Shown: positions 12,067-23,765 of the stretch, one piece after another
How the letters are laid out: each line of letters opens with the position of its first letter
How positions within the stretch are numbered: position 1 is the first letter of the stretch
DNA from: Tolypeutes matacus
Lineage: Eukaryota > Chordata > Mammalia > Cingulata > Chlamyphoridae
Assembly (NCBI GenBank): GCA_026826555.1
Contig: JAKSZT010053769.1
Coordinates: 5,003,272 to 5,067,271, forward strand
Reading direction: 5' to 3'
DNA length: 64,000 bases
Translations under genes and position numbers: made by a program
The notes under the pieces: generated by a model
Databases searched by the model: none
The model's input: the letters and a program-made list of their open reading frames with translations, nothing else
What the model was told of the DNA's origin: nothing

Positions 12067-14047
12067 TAAATATAATAAACTTTTATTTATGAAGAGATTT
12101 TCAATTACAGAAAAGTTATATCTAAAGTATAAGAGATTCCCATATACCCCACTCCCTCCTCCTCCCACATCTTCCCCTATTAATAACATCTAACAATAAT
12201 ATGGTACATTTGTTACAATTGATAAATAATTATTGAAGCATTAATACTAAACAAGCTCTATAGTTTACATTGTGGTTTACAATTAATTCCAATGCCCTAA
12301 AATGCCCTATGTTCTACCTGTCATTCCCTCCTCCTCCCCCCAGAACCTCTGATAACCACTATCTTTATACCAATGTTACATGTTCTCCCATTCCTACAAT
12401 ATTAATAAGTTTACTTTGTCCATGGTTACATTCCCCCCTTAGGTTTGTTCATTCCTCAACCTTGAGGATTTTGAGATGGTGATGCCTGCTCTGCCTCAGA
12501 TTGAGAGGGAGCTTAGATCTTATGGGGCATGGAAGGAACAGGTTTGCTTGTAGCTGTTTTTTGGGAGGGACATTGTCCATCATCATCATTTTGTTAGTTG
12601 TCCTGGGTGAGTCAGATTAACTGGTAAGTAGGAGTTGGCTGTAACTCTTCTGACATTCAGGGCTCAACTGGCATATGAACAGACTGAAGATTTATGTCTC
12701 TGTGTGTATTAGTCAGCCAAAGGGATGCTGATGCAAAGTACCAGAAATATGTTGGCGTTTATAAAGGGCATTTATTTGGAGTAGAAGCTTACAGTCACAA
12801 GGCCTTAAAGGGTAAGTTACTTCCCTCATCTGTTGCCACATATTGGAGCAAGATGGCTGTCAGTCTCTATGAGGGTTCAGCCTTCCTCTTCCTCCTAAGT
12901 CTCCATGGTCCCAGGTCCTTCCAATCTCAGCTGTAGGCTAGCATTACGCTTGTCCCTCTCCCCAGGGCTTGTTTCTTTCCAGGTTTTCTCAGCTGTTCAG
13001 GGCTCTGGTCTCTTCAGCTGCAAACTATCAGGCAAATGGCTCAGCTGTCTCCCCAGGGCTCCAGCATCCAAAACTAAACTCTCTGTGTTCTCGTTCTCTG
13101 TGTATTTACCTCTGTCTTGGTTGATCATCCATTTATATAGCCCACAGCTGTAGGCTAGCTGTAGGTGGAGACTCAAACCGAGTTGCCCTAATGATGTAGT
13201 CAAATAAAAGGCCTAATCTTGATTTAATGACGTGAAAGTGAAACTTCTGTATCTAATACAATCTAATATACCCAAAGAAACAGACCAGTTTACAAACACT
13301 ATCCAAAATCTATTTTTGGAATTCATAAACAATACCAAACTGCCACACTGAGACTTACATTTAATGGGTATAGTGCTAATTACAGGCGCAAATAAAAGGG
13401 GTAGGAGAATCATGTGTAAGGAAATTATAAATGAGTCTAACTCTGTTACATTGGGGAAATAGGTTATCATTTATTCCAAGGTAAGGCCCACCAAAAGGGT
13501 GCTGAATTCCTGGGGATGTCTGATAGCTCTAGAGCCCTCAGGAGTACCCCTATTTGAGGCTTTGTTCACAGTGGCAGACAGTGAGATCTGCCTGAGACAT
13601 GCATAAGTGTAACCTCTGGAATGACCTCCTGACTCCTTTTGTAATCTCTTAGCCATAAAAACTCTTTATGTGATATTTCCCCCTTCTGGCCAAGGTCTTT
13701 TTCCAAATGCATCGCTGGTGGTGCTTGGTATTAATCCCGCGGTGCACGATGATTCATCCCCAGGAGTCACGTACCATGCTGGGTTGGAGTGGGGGGAAGA
13801 TAGTGAGTTTATTTGCTGAGTTTGGCTTAGAGAGAGGCCACATTTGAACAAAAAAAGGAGATTTTCAGAAGGTAACTCTTAGACAATAGTTATTAGGCTA
13901 AGTTTCAATTTTACAATAATAAGGTTCATAGTTACATCAATATTGAGGGCTTGACATACTGGTCTGTTTTCTTTTATTAGGCACTGCCAATGTACTCAAA
14001 AGATTCTTTTCCCTCCATCTGAGAACATAGCAGGACTCCTCAGAACT
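12067..14047 (-). mobile_element. L1-type 3' UTR insertion splitting MER5A
   Basis: Everything between the two MER5A halves is treated as one insertion carrying later insertions. 12067-12450 resembles an antisense mammalian L1 3' UTR (…CCCATATACCCCACTCCC…TACATTTGTTACAATTGATA…). 12480-12704 and 13353-14035 probably continue the same element, but this is from memory of the family and not proven. It hosts a solo LTR (12705-13347). No ORF2 segment was found, so if it is an L1 it is truncated within the 3' UTR. Confidence 0.5.
12705..13347 (-). mobile_element. solo LTR, MaLR/ERVL-like family, copy 1
   Basis: Terminal TG…CA element of 643 bp, antisense. Read on the minus strand it starts TGTGGCAGTTTGGTATTG, has a TATA-like CTATATAAATGG and ends GCTGACTAATACA, the typical end of MaLR/ERVL LTRs. 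Flanking 5-mers are CTGTG (left) and CTGAG (right), a target duplication with one mismatch. Two more copies lie at 27514 and 36767. No internal retroviral genes accompany it. Confidence 0.85.
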
Positions 14048-14050
14048 TTT

Positions 14051-14237
14051 TTTTTTTTTTTTTTTTTAAGATTTTATTTATTTATTCATTTATCCCCCCC
14101 TTGCTGCTTGTGCTCGCTGGGTCAGCTAACCACGCCGTGCGGGTGGGCTTTGCCTTCACCAGGAGGTCCCGGGAACCAAACCCGGGGCCTCCCATATGGT
14201 AAATGGGAGCCCTACTGATTGAGCCACAGCCGCTTCC
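14051..14237 (-). mobile_element. tRNA-derived SINE (DAS-SINE type)
   Basis: 187-bp antisense SINE. On the minus strand it has a GGGAAGCGGCTGTGGCTCAA head, a B-box-like GGTTCCCGGGACC region, a conserved body and an A/T-rich tail. A perfect 15-bp target duplication, CTCCTCAGAACTTTT, flanks it (14036-14050 and 14238-14252). It is nearly identical in layout to the copy at 23821. Family name from recognition of the armadillo SINE. Confidence 0.92.
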
Positions 14238-14252
14238 CTCCTCAGAACTTTT

Positions 14253-14301
14253 AAAAATTTCTCCAGGTGATTTTAATAGGAGCCAAGATTGTGTACCACT
14301 G
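14253..14301 (+). mobile_element. MER5A-like hAT element, 3' half
   Basis: AAATTTCTCCAGGTGATTTT…GAGCCAAGATTGTGTACCACTG is the right end of a MER5A-like element; its terminus is the imperfect reverse complement of the CAGTGGTTCTC end at 11949. No clear 8-bp duplication survives. Confidence 0.75.
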
Positions 14302-14367
14302 TTGGATAAGATAGAAATAGAATATTCCCCAATCCTTTCCAACTACCTTATGGTTATATTACCTGTG

Positions 14368-14510
14368 AGAATTTGGGCAAGCTACTCGTCCATTTGAGAC
14401 TCAGTCTCCGCATATGTAAAATAGAGGTCATAATATCTTTCAAGCTCAGTGCTGTGAGATTTAAATGCAAATGTCTACATTGTGTGCTTTAGCAAGGCAC
14501 CCAGATCAGA
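14368..14510 (+). repeat. MIR relic
   Basis: Plus-strand MIR phrases in order: GAATTTGGGCAAGCTACTC, GACTCAGTCTCCGCATATG, AAATAGAGGTCATAATA and a TGCTGTGAGATTTAAATGCA-like 3' part. Confidence 0.75.
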
Positions 14511-14851
14511 GCAGTTTGAAAACAAATGTTTATGTACCTAAACACTTTTTCTTCAGTAACTGTTTTATCATATGCTTCTAGAATTAACATTTAGTTTTCT
14601 TTTAAATGTAAGCATTATTTCTATTACCTATGTAACAAACTATGGTTTCAGAATGCCTAAACTATTGGCTTGAAAGTAGGAAAATACTATGACCTAATAT
14701 TTGTCCTATCTCTATATTCTCAAATTGAAAAGGCAGTGTTTTGGATGTGATGTTTGTTAGTTTTATTTATTTGCTTGAAAACTGGTAGGATAACCTAATA
14801 CTTACAGCCTGATACTTGATGTCGACACTCTCAAGTTGTTAGTCTTAATAC

Positions 14852-14884
<33 letters not shown>

Positions 14885-16194
14885 CAACTTATTAAGATTT
14901 TGAATACTTCCTACCCTTTGTTACTGAGAAACCCATGTCAAGGAAGAATTTAAATTTCATCTTTTTATCTCCACTATGCTAGCATAGTGCCTGGCACAAA
15001 GTGGGTGTTCATTTTATATTGGCTGAATGTTTTTTCAAATGTTTACTTAAATATCCTGGTGACTAAATGTTGGAACACATGCATATGACATACAAGAGAG
15101 TCAGTAAATAAAGGTACTTCACTGAAGCATTTTGACATTTGTAAAGAATTTTAAAAAACAGAGTAATTTGTTTTTTATTGAATTTATGTAAAGTATTAAA
15201 CTGAAGAATGCTACTTAAATTACAGTATTGAAGAATATATGTATGTCTCTATGTGGCAGTCAACCGCTACCCAGCATTTACCCTCCCCAGCCCCTACACA
15301 CACACTTATTTCCTTAGGGTGGAAATGTGCCTAAACTCAGGTGATGGATCATGAGAAGACTAAGTCTGTCATAATAATTTTCCCTGATTTCCAGCCCCCC
15401 TTGCATCCAGGTATAGTCATGTGATCCAGTCCTAACCAAAAGATGTACAGGGAAGTCTGCTGGAAGATTTCTGGCATTTTGCTTAAGTGTTATCCCTTCC
15501 CTCCAGCTTGCTGACTTAAATAAGAAGTCCTATAGTTGACCAAAGCTTCAGAAGCCATCTGGTCACCATTAGGCAACAAGCATGAGGACAAACAAGAATA
15601 AAGGATAGGGGAGCCCAAAGATAAAAAGATCCTGGGTCTTTGATGGATTCAGTGGGGAAGTAAATCAATACCAGTAAACAACTATTGCAGATATTTTATT
15701 ATGTTAGAAAAGTAAAATACTTAGGATAAAACCATAATCTCCATGCATGAAAAATATGAAGTATAATATCTACTCCCTATAATATTCATAAAATGGTAAC
15801 AATTCATCTGTGAATAAGAAATAATCTATCTTTCATAAGAAATCTTTTGGTGAACTATCCATTGGGAAAGAGATTTCAAAGTCATATCTATTATTGCCCT
15901 CTTATTTCTTCCAAATTTCTGATATTTATAAATATACTATGTCTACTACCTCAGATCACTTCAATGCTCCTTGTCTTATAAACAGCTCCTTCTACCCCAC
16001 TCTCACATGTATACATATTTCCACCCATATAAACATATACACCTGAGTACACATTCAACTTCTCTAAATAATTTCTTCCACTTCAAAACATATTTTTGAA
16101 TGTTTGGGAAGGTGATTAAAATGAGCAATAAGTTTTCTTCACTGCACAGGAGAAGTTTCTAATGTATTCCCCAGGACTACCCCAGCGTCATTGC
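14511..16194. other. mostly unassigned; possible MLT1-like relic at 15240-15700
   Basis: Includes a 30-base A-run (14853-14882) and an L2-like phrase at 14975-15030 (ATAGTGCCTGGCACAAAG). 15240-15700 has the word order of an old MLT1-type LTR (GTGATCCAGTCCTAACC…GGGAAGTCTGCTGG…GATAAAAAGATCCTGGG) but is too diverged to be sure. No gene seen. Confidence 0.4.
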
Positions 16195-16849
16195 ATTTGT
16201 TGTTTTTTAAACAAATCAATTTTATTGATACATATTAATAAAGCATAAGTCCTTCCAAAGTGTATAATTAATGGTATTTGGTATAATCACACACTTGTGC
16301 ATTTCATCATTTCAATTATTAGAGCATTTTCATTATTCCAATAGTAATAAAAAAAAAAAAAAAAAAAAAACACAGACCAAAAGTCATCATCTCTCTCTCT
16401 CTCTATGCTTCCCCTGCTGCACATAGCTACTATTCTGTTTCCATCTCCCTAGTTTATTTGTATTTATATTTTGTAAAAACACTCATATATGCAACATTAC
16501 CCATACTCGTATTTCACATAAGGTTTTACTACGCTGTACAGTTACAGGTTACATTCTTTAGCTTTACCTCTAGCAATATACAATATACAATAAGCAATGT
16601 CCTTAGACTTTCCCTAACAACCACCATCACACCCATATAATAGCTCTGCTAGTTACAAACACTATGAAGTGCTTTCACCATCTCTGTTCATTTCCAAAGA
16701 TTTACAAACAACCTTTATACCAATTCTGCACAGATTAAACCTCAGCTTTCCATTCTCTATCCTCCTATTTTCTGGTGACCTATATTCTAATTATTAATGC
16801 CATGAGTTTACACAATGTATTTAGTTAATAGCACAATCATACAGTATTT
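16195..16849 (-). mobile_element. L1 3' UTR, minus strand
   Basis: 3' UTR of the near-full-length antisense L1 that runs to about 22,000. It starts (at the L1 3' end) with GTTTTTTAAACAAATC and TTGATACATATTAATAAAGC, the same 3' terminus as the antisense fragment at 3287-4143, so both belong to one young family. A 20-base-class A-run lies at about 16351-16370. Confidence 0.85.
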
Positions 16850-19800
16850 GTCTTTTTGTGTCTGGCTTGCTTCACTCAACATAATGTCCTCCAGGTTCAT
16901 ACATGTTGTCAAATGCTTCACAACTTCATTTCTTCTTACTGCTGCATAATATTCCATCATGTGCATATAGCACAGTTTATCCATTCATCCATTGATGAAC
17001 ACCTGGGTTGTTTCCATCTTTTGGCAATTGTGGATAACGCCACTATGAACATTGGTGTGCAGATTTCTGTTCATGTCACTGCTCTTAGTTCTTCCGTGTA
17101 TATACCTAGCAGTGGTATTGCTGGGTCACATGGCAAGTCTATATTCAGCTTCCTTAAGAACTGCCAAACAGTTCTCCACAGTTTCTGTACCATTCTATAT
17201 TCCCACCAACACTAGAACTTGACTTTTTAATAGCAGCCATTCTAAGAAATGATATCTCATTGTAGTTTCGATTTGCATTTCCCTAATCACTAGTGAGGTT
17301 GAACATTTTTTCATATGTCTTTTCATATGAATTTCTTCTTTGGACAAATGTCTATTCAAGTGTTTTGTCCGTTTTTTAATCAGGTAGTTTGTCTTTTTAT
17401 TGTTGAGCTTTAGTATCTTTTTATATCATGGATATTAAACCCTTATTGGATATGCGATTGCCAAATATTTTTTCCCATTGAGTCATTCCCTTTTCACCCT
17501 TTTGACAAAGTCCTTTGAGGTACAAAAGTGTTGAATTTTGAGGAGGTTCCATTTATCTATTTTTTTCTTTTATTGCTTGTGCTTTGGGTGTAAAGCTTAA
17601 GAAACTACTGCCTACCACAAGAGCTTGGGAATGTTTTCCTACATTTTCTTCTAGGAGTTTTATGGTTGTCACTTTTATATTTTATATTTCATACTTTATA
17701 TTTGATCCATTTTGAGTTAATTATTGTATAAAGTATGAGATAGGGATCCTCTTTTGGATATGGCTATCCAGTTCTCTCAGCACCATTTGTTGAATAGACT
17801 GTTCCAGCCCAGCTGGGAGGCCTTGACAGCCTTGTCAAATTCACTTGACTGTAGCTGGGAGGGTCTTTATCTGACTTCTCGATCTGTTTCCATTGGTCAA
17901 TCTCTCTGGCTTTATGCCAGTACCATGATGTTTTTACCACTGTAGCTAAGTAATATGCTTTAAAGTCAGGAAATGAGAGTTCTCCAATTTCATTCTTCAT
18001 TTTTGGCTATTTGGGGCCCCTTACCCTTCCAAATAAATTTGATAATTGGCTTTTCCATTTCTGCAAAAAAAGATATTGAGATTTTTATTGGGAATGCATT
18101 GAATCTGTAAATCATTTTGGGTAGAATTGGCATCTTAATGATATTTAATCTTCCAGTCCATGAACACAGAATGTACTCCCACTTATTGAAGTCTTCTTCA
18201 ATTTCTTTGAGCAATGTTTTGTAGTTTTCTGAATTCAGGTCCTTTATGTCCTTAGTTAAGTTTATTCTTAAATATTTGATTCTTTTAGTCACTATTATAA
18301 ATGGAATTTTTTTTCTGATTTCCTTATCATATTTCACATCAGTAGTGTGTAGAAACGCTATTGATTTTTGCCTATTAATCTTTTATCCCACCACTTTGCT
18401 GAACTTATCTATTAGTTCTAGTAGCTTTGTGTGGAATTTTCAGGAGATTCTAGATATAGGGTCATATCATCAGTGAATAGTGAAAGATTTACTTTTTTCT
18501 TTCCTATTTGGGTACCTTTTATTTCTTTAGCCTAATTGCTATAGGTAGAACTTCTAGGACAATATTGAATAACAGTGGTAACAGTGGCAACAGTGGGCAG
18601 CCTTGTCTTGTTCCTGATCTCAGCAGGAAAGCTTTCATTCTTTCACCATGAGTACAATGCCAGGTGAAGGTTGTTCATATATGCACTTTACCATATTGAG
18701 GAAGCTTCCTTCTATTCCTATCTTTTGGAGTTTTTTTTTTTTTTTTTTCCAAGAAAGGATGCTGTATTTTGTCAAATGCCTTTTCTTCATCCATCAAGAG
18801 GATCATGTGGTTTTTCTTCAATTTATTAATGTGGTTTATCATACTAATTTATTTTGTGTTGAACCCCCTTGCATATCTGGGATAAAGCCCACTTGATCGT
18901 GGTGTATAATCCTTTAATGTGCTTTTGGATTAGGTTTGCAAGTATTTTGTTGAAGATTTTTCAATCTATATTCATTAGTGATATTGGTCTGTAATTTCTT
19001 TTTTTCATAATATCCTTATCTGGTTTTGGTATTACGGTGATGTTGGCTTCATAGAATGAATTTGGTAGCATTCTTTCCTGTCAAATTTTTTGAAAGACCT
19101 TGAACAAGATTGGTATTAGATAGTCTTTGAATGACTGGTAGAATTTACCTGTGAAGCCATCTGGTGCTAGGTTTTCATTTTGGGGAGGCTTTTGATGACT
19201 GTTCTCTTCACTTGCAGTTGGTTTTTTGAGGTCTTCTATTTCTACCTGGATCAGTGTAGATTCTTCATGTGTTTGTAGGAATTTGTCCAGCTTGTCCACA
19301 TTGTCTAGTTTGTTGGCATATAGTTGTTCATTGTATCATCTTACAATCTCTCATTTCTGCAAGGTCAGTAGGTCAGTGATAATGTCCGTACACCCCCTCC
19401 CCCATTTCTGATTTTATTTATTTGCAGCTTCTTTTTTTCTTTGTCAGTCTAGCTAAGGGTTTGTCAATTTTTTTGATCTTAAGGAACAAACTTTTTGTTT
19501 TGTTGATTCTCTGTATTGTTTTTTTGGTCTCAATTTCATTTATTTCTGCTCCAATCTTTACTATTTCTTTCCTTTGCCTTGGTTTGAGATTAGTTGGCTG
19601 TTCTTTTCATAGGTCCTTCGGGTGTGCTGTTAGATCTTAAATTTTAGCTCTTTCTTCTTTTTTAATGTAAGCATTGAGGGCTATAAATTTCCCTCTCAGC
19701 ACTGCCTTTGCAATGTCCCTTAGGTTTTGATGTGTTTTGTTCTCATATTCATTCATCTCAAGATATTTGCTGGATTCTCTTGCAATTTCTACTTTGACAC

Positions 19801-20580
19801 TGATTATTTAATCTCCATGTATTTATGAATTTTCCATTTTTTTCATCCATTATTGGTTTCCAGCTTCAGCCAATTATAATCAGAGAAGGTTTTTGTATAA
19901 TATCAATCTTTTTATATTTATTGAGACCTGTCTTGTGACCACATATGGTCTATCCTGGAGAAGAATCCATGAGCACTTGAAAAGAATGTATATCCTGCTG
20001 TTTTGGAGTGCAATGCTCTATAAATGACTGTTAGGTCTAGTTCACATATATTATTTAAGCTGTTTCTTTATTTATCCTCTGTCCAGATGTTCTACCCAAA
20101 GTTGAGAGTGGTGTATTGAAGTCTCCAACTATTATTGTCAAGACATCAATTTTTTCCCTCAGTTTTGCCAGTGTGTGCCTTGTGTATCTTGGAATACCCA
20201 GGTTAGGTACATAAGTATTTAGTATAGTCATTTCTTCTTGGTTAATTGCCCCTTTTATCAATATATTATTACTATAGAATGACCTTCTATCCCTTATAAC
20301 AGTTTGGTGTTTAAAATCTATTTTGTCCCATATTAGTATTGCTACTCCAGTTTTTGGTTACTATTTGTAGGGAATATGTAATTTCAACCTTTTACTTTAA
20401 AACTGGTTGTGCCCTTACATCTCAGGTGAGTTTTTTGTATACAGCATATAGATGGCTCATATGTTTTTTATCTAGTCCATCAGTCTAGGTCTTTTGATTT
20501 GGGAGTTCAAGCCATTAATACTCAATGTTATTACTGTAAAGGCTTTACTTATTTCATCCATTTTGTCCTTTGGCTTTCTT
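16850..20580 (-). pseudogene. L1 ORF2 (endonuclease/reverse transcriptase), frameshifted
   Basis: Almost complete ORF2 on the minus strand in pieces. Endonuclease: 20055-20261 contains the retained catalytic-type motif IIVGDFNTPLS. Reverse transcriptase: near 18440-18480 the palm motif reads [12 protein letters not shown], i.e. FTDD where L1 normally has FADD, with both aspartates kept. Post-RT pieces: 17990-18337 ([18 protein letters not shown]…[12 protein letters not shown]) and 17764-18000 (LSFPDFKAYYLATVVKTSWY). C-terminal pieces lie near 17080-17200 ([16 protein letters not shown]) and 16900-17000. Multiple frameshifts and stops, and a T-run expansion at 18730-18748, make it non-functional. 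Confidence 0.92.
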
Positions 20581-20723
20581 TTGTCATAGCTTACTATTGT
20601 CTGTCTTTTTACCCTTTAATTTACCCTTTCTGATCATTTTCTTCTCCATACTCTTTTCCAAGTCTCTTGCCCTTGATTTTTCCTTTCAGATTACAGCACT
20701 CCCTTTAGTATCTCTTGTGGTTC
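20581..20723 (-). mobile_element. L1 ORF1-ORF2 intergenic region
   Basis: Short spacer between the ORF1 end (about 20724) and the ORF2 start on the minus strand, of the expected order and size for L1. No feature of its own. Confidence 0.6.
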
Positions 20724-21490
20724 TCATCTCTTGGTAAAATACACTCTTGGTTTTTGTTTGTCTGTGAAGACTTTAAACTCACCATCATTTTTGAAGGACA
20801 GTTTTTCCAGATACAGAATTCTTGGCTGGCAGTTTTTCTCTTTCCATATCTTAAATACATCATTCCACTTTCTTCTCACCTCCACGATTTCTGATGAGAG
20901 GCTGGCACTTAATCTTATTAAGGTTCCCTTGCATGTGATGCTTTGCTTTTCTCTTGCTACTTTTAGAATCTTCTCTATCTCTGAAATTGTCATTCTGAAT
21001 AGTTGGTGTCTTGGAGTAGGTTTATTTGCACTTAATCTATTTGGGGTGCATTGTTCTTCTTGGATATTGGTATTTATGTCTTTCATAAGGGTTGGGAAGT
21101 TTTTGGTCATTATTTCCTCAAATATTCTGTCCCTTTTCCATTTTCTTCTTCTGCTGGGACACTGATAATGTGTATGTTTGTGCATTTTACATTGTCATTC
21201 AATTCCCTGAGACTGTGTTCCATTTTTTTCCATTCCTTTCTCTTTCTGTTCTCCGGACTTCCATTTCAGATGTTTTATTCCTGAAATCACTAATTCCATT
21301 TTTGAGCAATTCAAACCTGCTGTTATGTGCCTCTAATGTATTCTTAATCTCATCCATTGTGTCTTTCATTCTCATAAGCTCTGTTACTTTTCTTTGCAGG
21401 CTTTCAAATTGTTCTTTATGGTCACCCAGTGTCTTCTTACTATCCTTTATTGCTTTAGTCATATTTTTCTTCAATTCTTTGAATTGATTT
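20724..21490 (-). pseudogene. L1 ORF1, frameshifted
   Basis: ORF1 of the antisense L1 in two frames. 21199-21474 carries the coiled coil (TMDEIKNTLEAHNSRFELL). 20724-21185 carries the RNA-binding C-terminal part, with KGTLIRLSASLSSEIVEVRR, QPRILYLEKLSF and FKVFTDKQKPR. The two frames differ in register, so there is a frameshift near 21190. The N-terminus is eroded. The domain order and motifs match the plus-strand ORF1 at 520. Confidence 0.92.
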
Positions 21491-22000
21491 TAGGAGATTT
21501 GTGTGATTATCATTGATTAGTTGTCTTAAATATTGTATCTCATTAGGATATTTGGATTGTTCCTTTGGCTGGCCCATCTCTTCCTGTTTCCTATTATGGC
21601 TTGTAATTTTTTGCTAATATCTAGGCATCTGAATATGTTGGTGAATTTACACTGATCATCAATTTCTCTCTCTTGCCTATTTTTTTTTCATAGCTCTTCT
21701 TTGATTTTTGTTTCAACTTATTCTGAGTCTATATTGCCCAGCTTAAGTTATCAAAATTTGGTCAGGGACTCACTAATGGGGCACAGATTTTCTCCCAGGA
21801 ACTGAGGCTAAAGAGAGACCTAAAGGCAGTTTATCTCCTTGCAATTTCCTGGCCAACCAGCAGATGGTGTTCATCAGCTAACTTTCCAGGGAAGTGTTTC
21901 TTTCAACCTTCACTTTCCAGTGTTTCTATTCTGGTCAGAGCTGATACTCAAAGCAGAGTCTGCTGGCCAAATTCACTAAGTAGAAACTACTCTCCACCCT
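21491..22000 (-). mobile_element. L1 5' UTR, minus strand, boundary approximate
   Basis: Upstream of ORF1 in the antisense L1, without coding match. It is the probable 5' UTR, making the element roughly 5.8 kb. I could not find a matching target duplication near 22,000 for the 3' flank at 16,190, so the 5' end is uncertain by a few hundred bases. Confidence 0.5.
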
Positions 22001-22139
22001 CCCCTACCCCTCCCTCTTGCCAGGGAGGAAGATGTTTGTTTCCCTCTCAGTGAGCTGCAGTGAGCCACCAGTTTTATCCAGGCTGCATGCCTTGAAGGTA
22101 GGGGATAGATGCCATTTCCAGCCACTGCAGGGGTTTAGT

Positions 22140-22400
22140 AACTCATATAAAGGAATAATCATTAAAATAGCAGGTATCAGTAGCCATAAGCAAGGGTAAG
22201 ATCTACCTAGAATAACCATCACAATAGCAGGTTTTTATTTGGAAATGGCCATATACAAAGGGTGAGGTCAGGCTAGCCAGTTTCAGTAATTTCAAATATC
22301 AACCTTTGGCTGTTTTATAATTTCCTGGAAATAAAAAGGCATCTATATAATGATTTAGTAAACATAATTATTAAATTTTAATCCTTGGTTTTACTATGAA
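22140..22400 (+). mobile_element. diverged LTR-like fragment, same family as 23766-24636
   Basis: Shares an ordered series of phrases with 24450-24636: ACCATCACAATAG, then a TTTCAGTAATTTCA-like piece, then TATTTTATAAT-like and GCATCTATATAATGAT. The similarity runs over roughly 200 bp in the same orientation about 2.25 kb apart. It is read as a second, older copy of the LTR; its ends are not resolved. Confidence 0.6.
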
Positions 22401-22540
22401 TGGCATAAAAAGGCAAAAAAAGGGTAGTTTTTTCATTGAGATTTTATTTCCTATTCTTTTCTTTCTTATAATAAGAGCCTTCTTGTAAAATGCTAGAAGT
22501 TATAAAATTATCACATAGTCTCAATTAATTTCTCCATGCA

Positions 22541-23040
22541 GAGAAATGGGAAAGTGAGAATTGATGAGGAAAGATAGAGTGAACTAAAAGATATTAAAGT
22601 AAAAGATATGGTGAAAATCAAAATACGAGAATCTCAATAGTCCAAAATCTGAAAAAAATTTTAAGAAACCTAAACCAAACTACTTCATACTCAAATTGCT
22701 AAAAACCAAAAATAAAGAAAAAGTATTTTTTAAAAACAGAGGGAAAACACACAATATATACCAAGGAACAAAGATAAGAATGACATCAAACTTCTGGCCA
22801 AAAACATTGAAAGCCAAATGACAAGGGAAAGAATAAAAATGAACATTAACCTAATAGTCTATATACAGCAAAAATATCTTCCAAAAAATAAAAGTAAAAT
22901 AGACTTTTTCAGATATGCAAAAACAGACGCAATTCATAGCCTACAGACATGTACTGTAAGAAATTTTAAAGATAGCCTTTCAGGAAGAAGGGAAAATTAT
23001 TCCAGAGGGAAAATTATATACACATAAGAACGAAGAACAC
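22541..23040 (+). pseudogene. L1 ORF1 remnant (old type)
   Basis: Decayed plus-strand sequence of L1 ORF1 C-terminal character, followed in order by ORF2 endonuclease, reverse transcriptase, C-terminus and 3' UTR to about 29,110. Stops are dense and no useful frame over about 70 codons remains. The assignment relies on position within the ordered L1 and on weak word matches. Confidence 0.6.
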
Positions 23041-23765
23041 TAGAAATAGTAAATATGTCTGTAAAAATGAAAGCTTTAAAAAAGTTTTAAAAACACTTTA
23101 AAGAAAGCTGATAGTTAAAATCAAAATTTAAAACAAGGTATTTTGTGTTTTATAACTGAATTAAGACAATAATATACAAAAACAAACAAAAATGATATCA
23201 AAGCATAGTGTTATAAAGTTCTTACACTATACATGAAATGGTATAATATTGTTTGAAGGTGGACTGTGACAAGTTAAAGATATGTTTTACACCCTAGAGG
23301 AAATATAAAGTATAGTTAATAAGTCAACAACATAGATGAAATTGAATAAAAATTAGTGTTTAATTCAAAAGAAGATAGTAAAAGGTAAAATATCGAACAA
23401 CAGATGGAACAAATAGAATAGCAAGACAGTAGTTTTACTCCAAATCTCTTGATAAGTCACATTAAATGTAAATTTTTTAAACCCTCCAATTAAAGGCAAA
23501 GATTTCCAGATTGGATAGCAAAAAGAAAGGAGACCCAATTACATCTAGATAAAAGCAATCCACTTCAGATATAAAGACACAGATAGATCATATGCAAAAA
23601 CAAGGTAAAAAGATATATCATGTTACCTCTAATCAAAACAAAGTTGGAATATCTATGTAATATCTGATGAGTATATTTCAGAGCTAAGAATATTATCAAA
23701 CCAATATTTTGCTTTAAATTAATAAAGCAAAAATTGATAGAACTGAAAGGTGAAATAGAAAAATC
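23041..23765 (+). pseudogene. L1 ORF2 endonuclease remnant, 5' of LTR insertion
   Basis: Fragmentary ORF2 endonuclease frames, e.g. the RQRFPDWIAKRKETQ-like stretch at about 23490-23530 and KQKLIELKGEIEKS just before 23765. The last bases, AATC, are duplicated after the LTR at 24637-24640, where the L1 frame continues with the sequence that normally follows. Confidence 0.8.
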
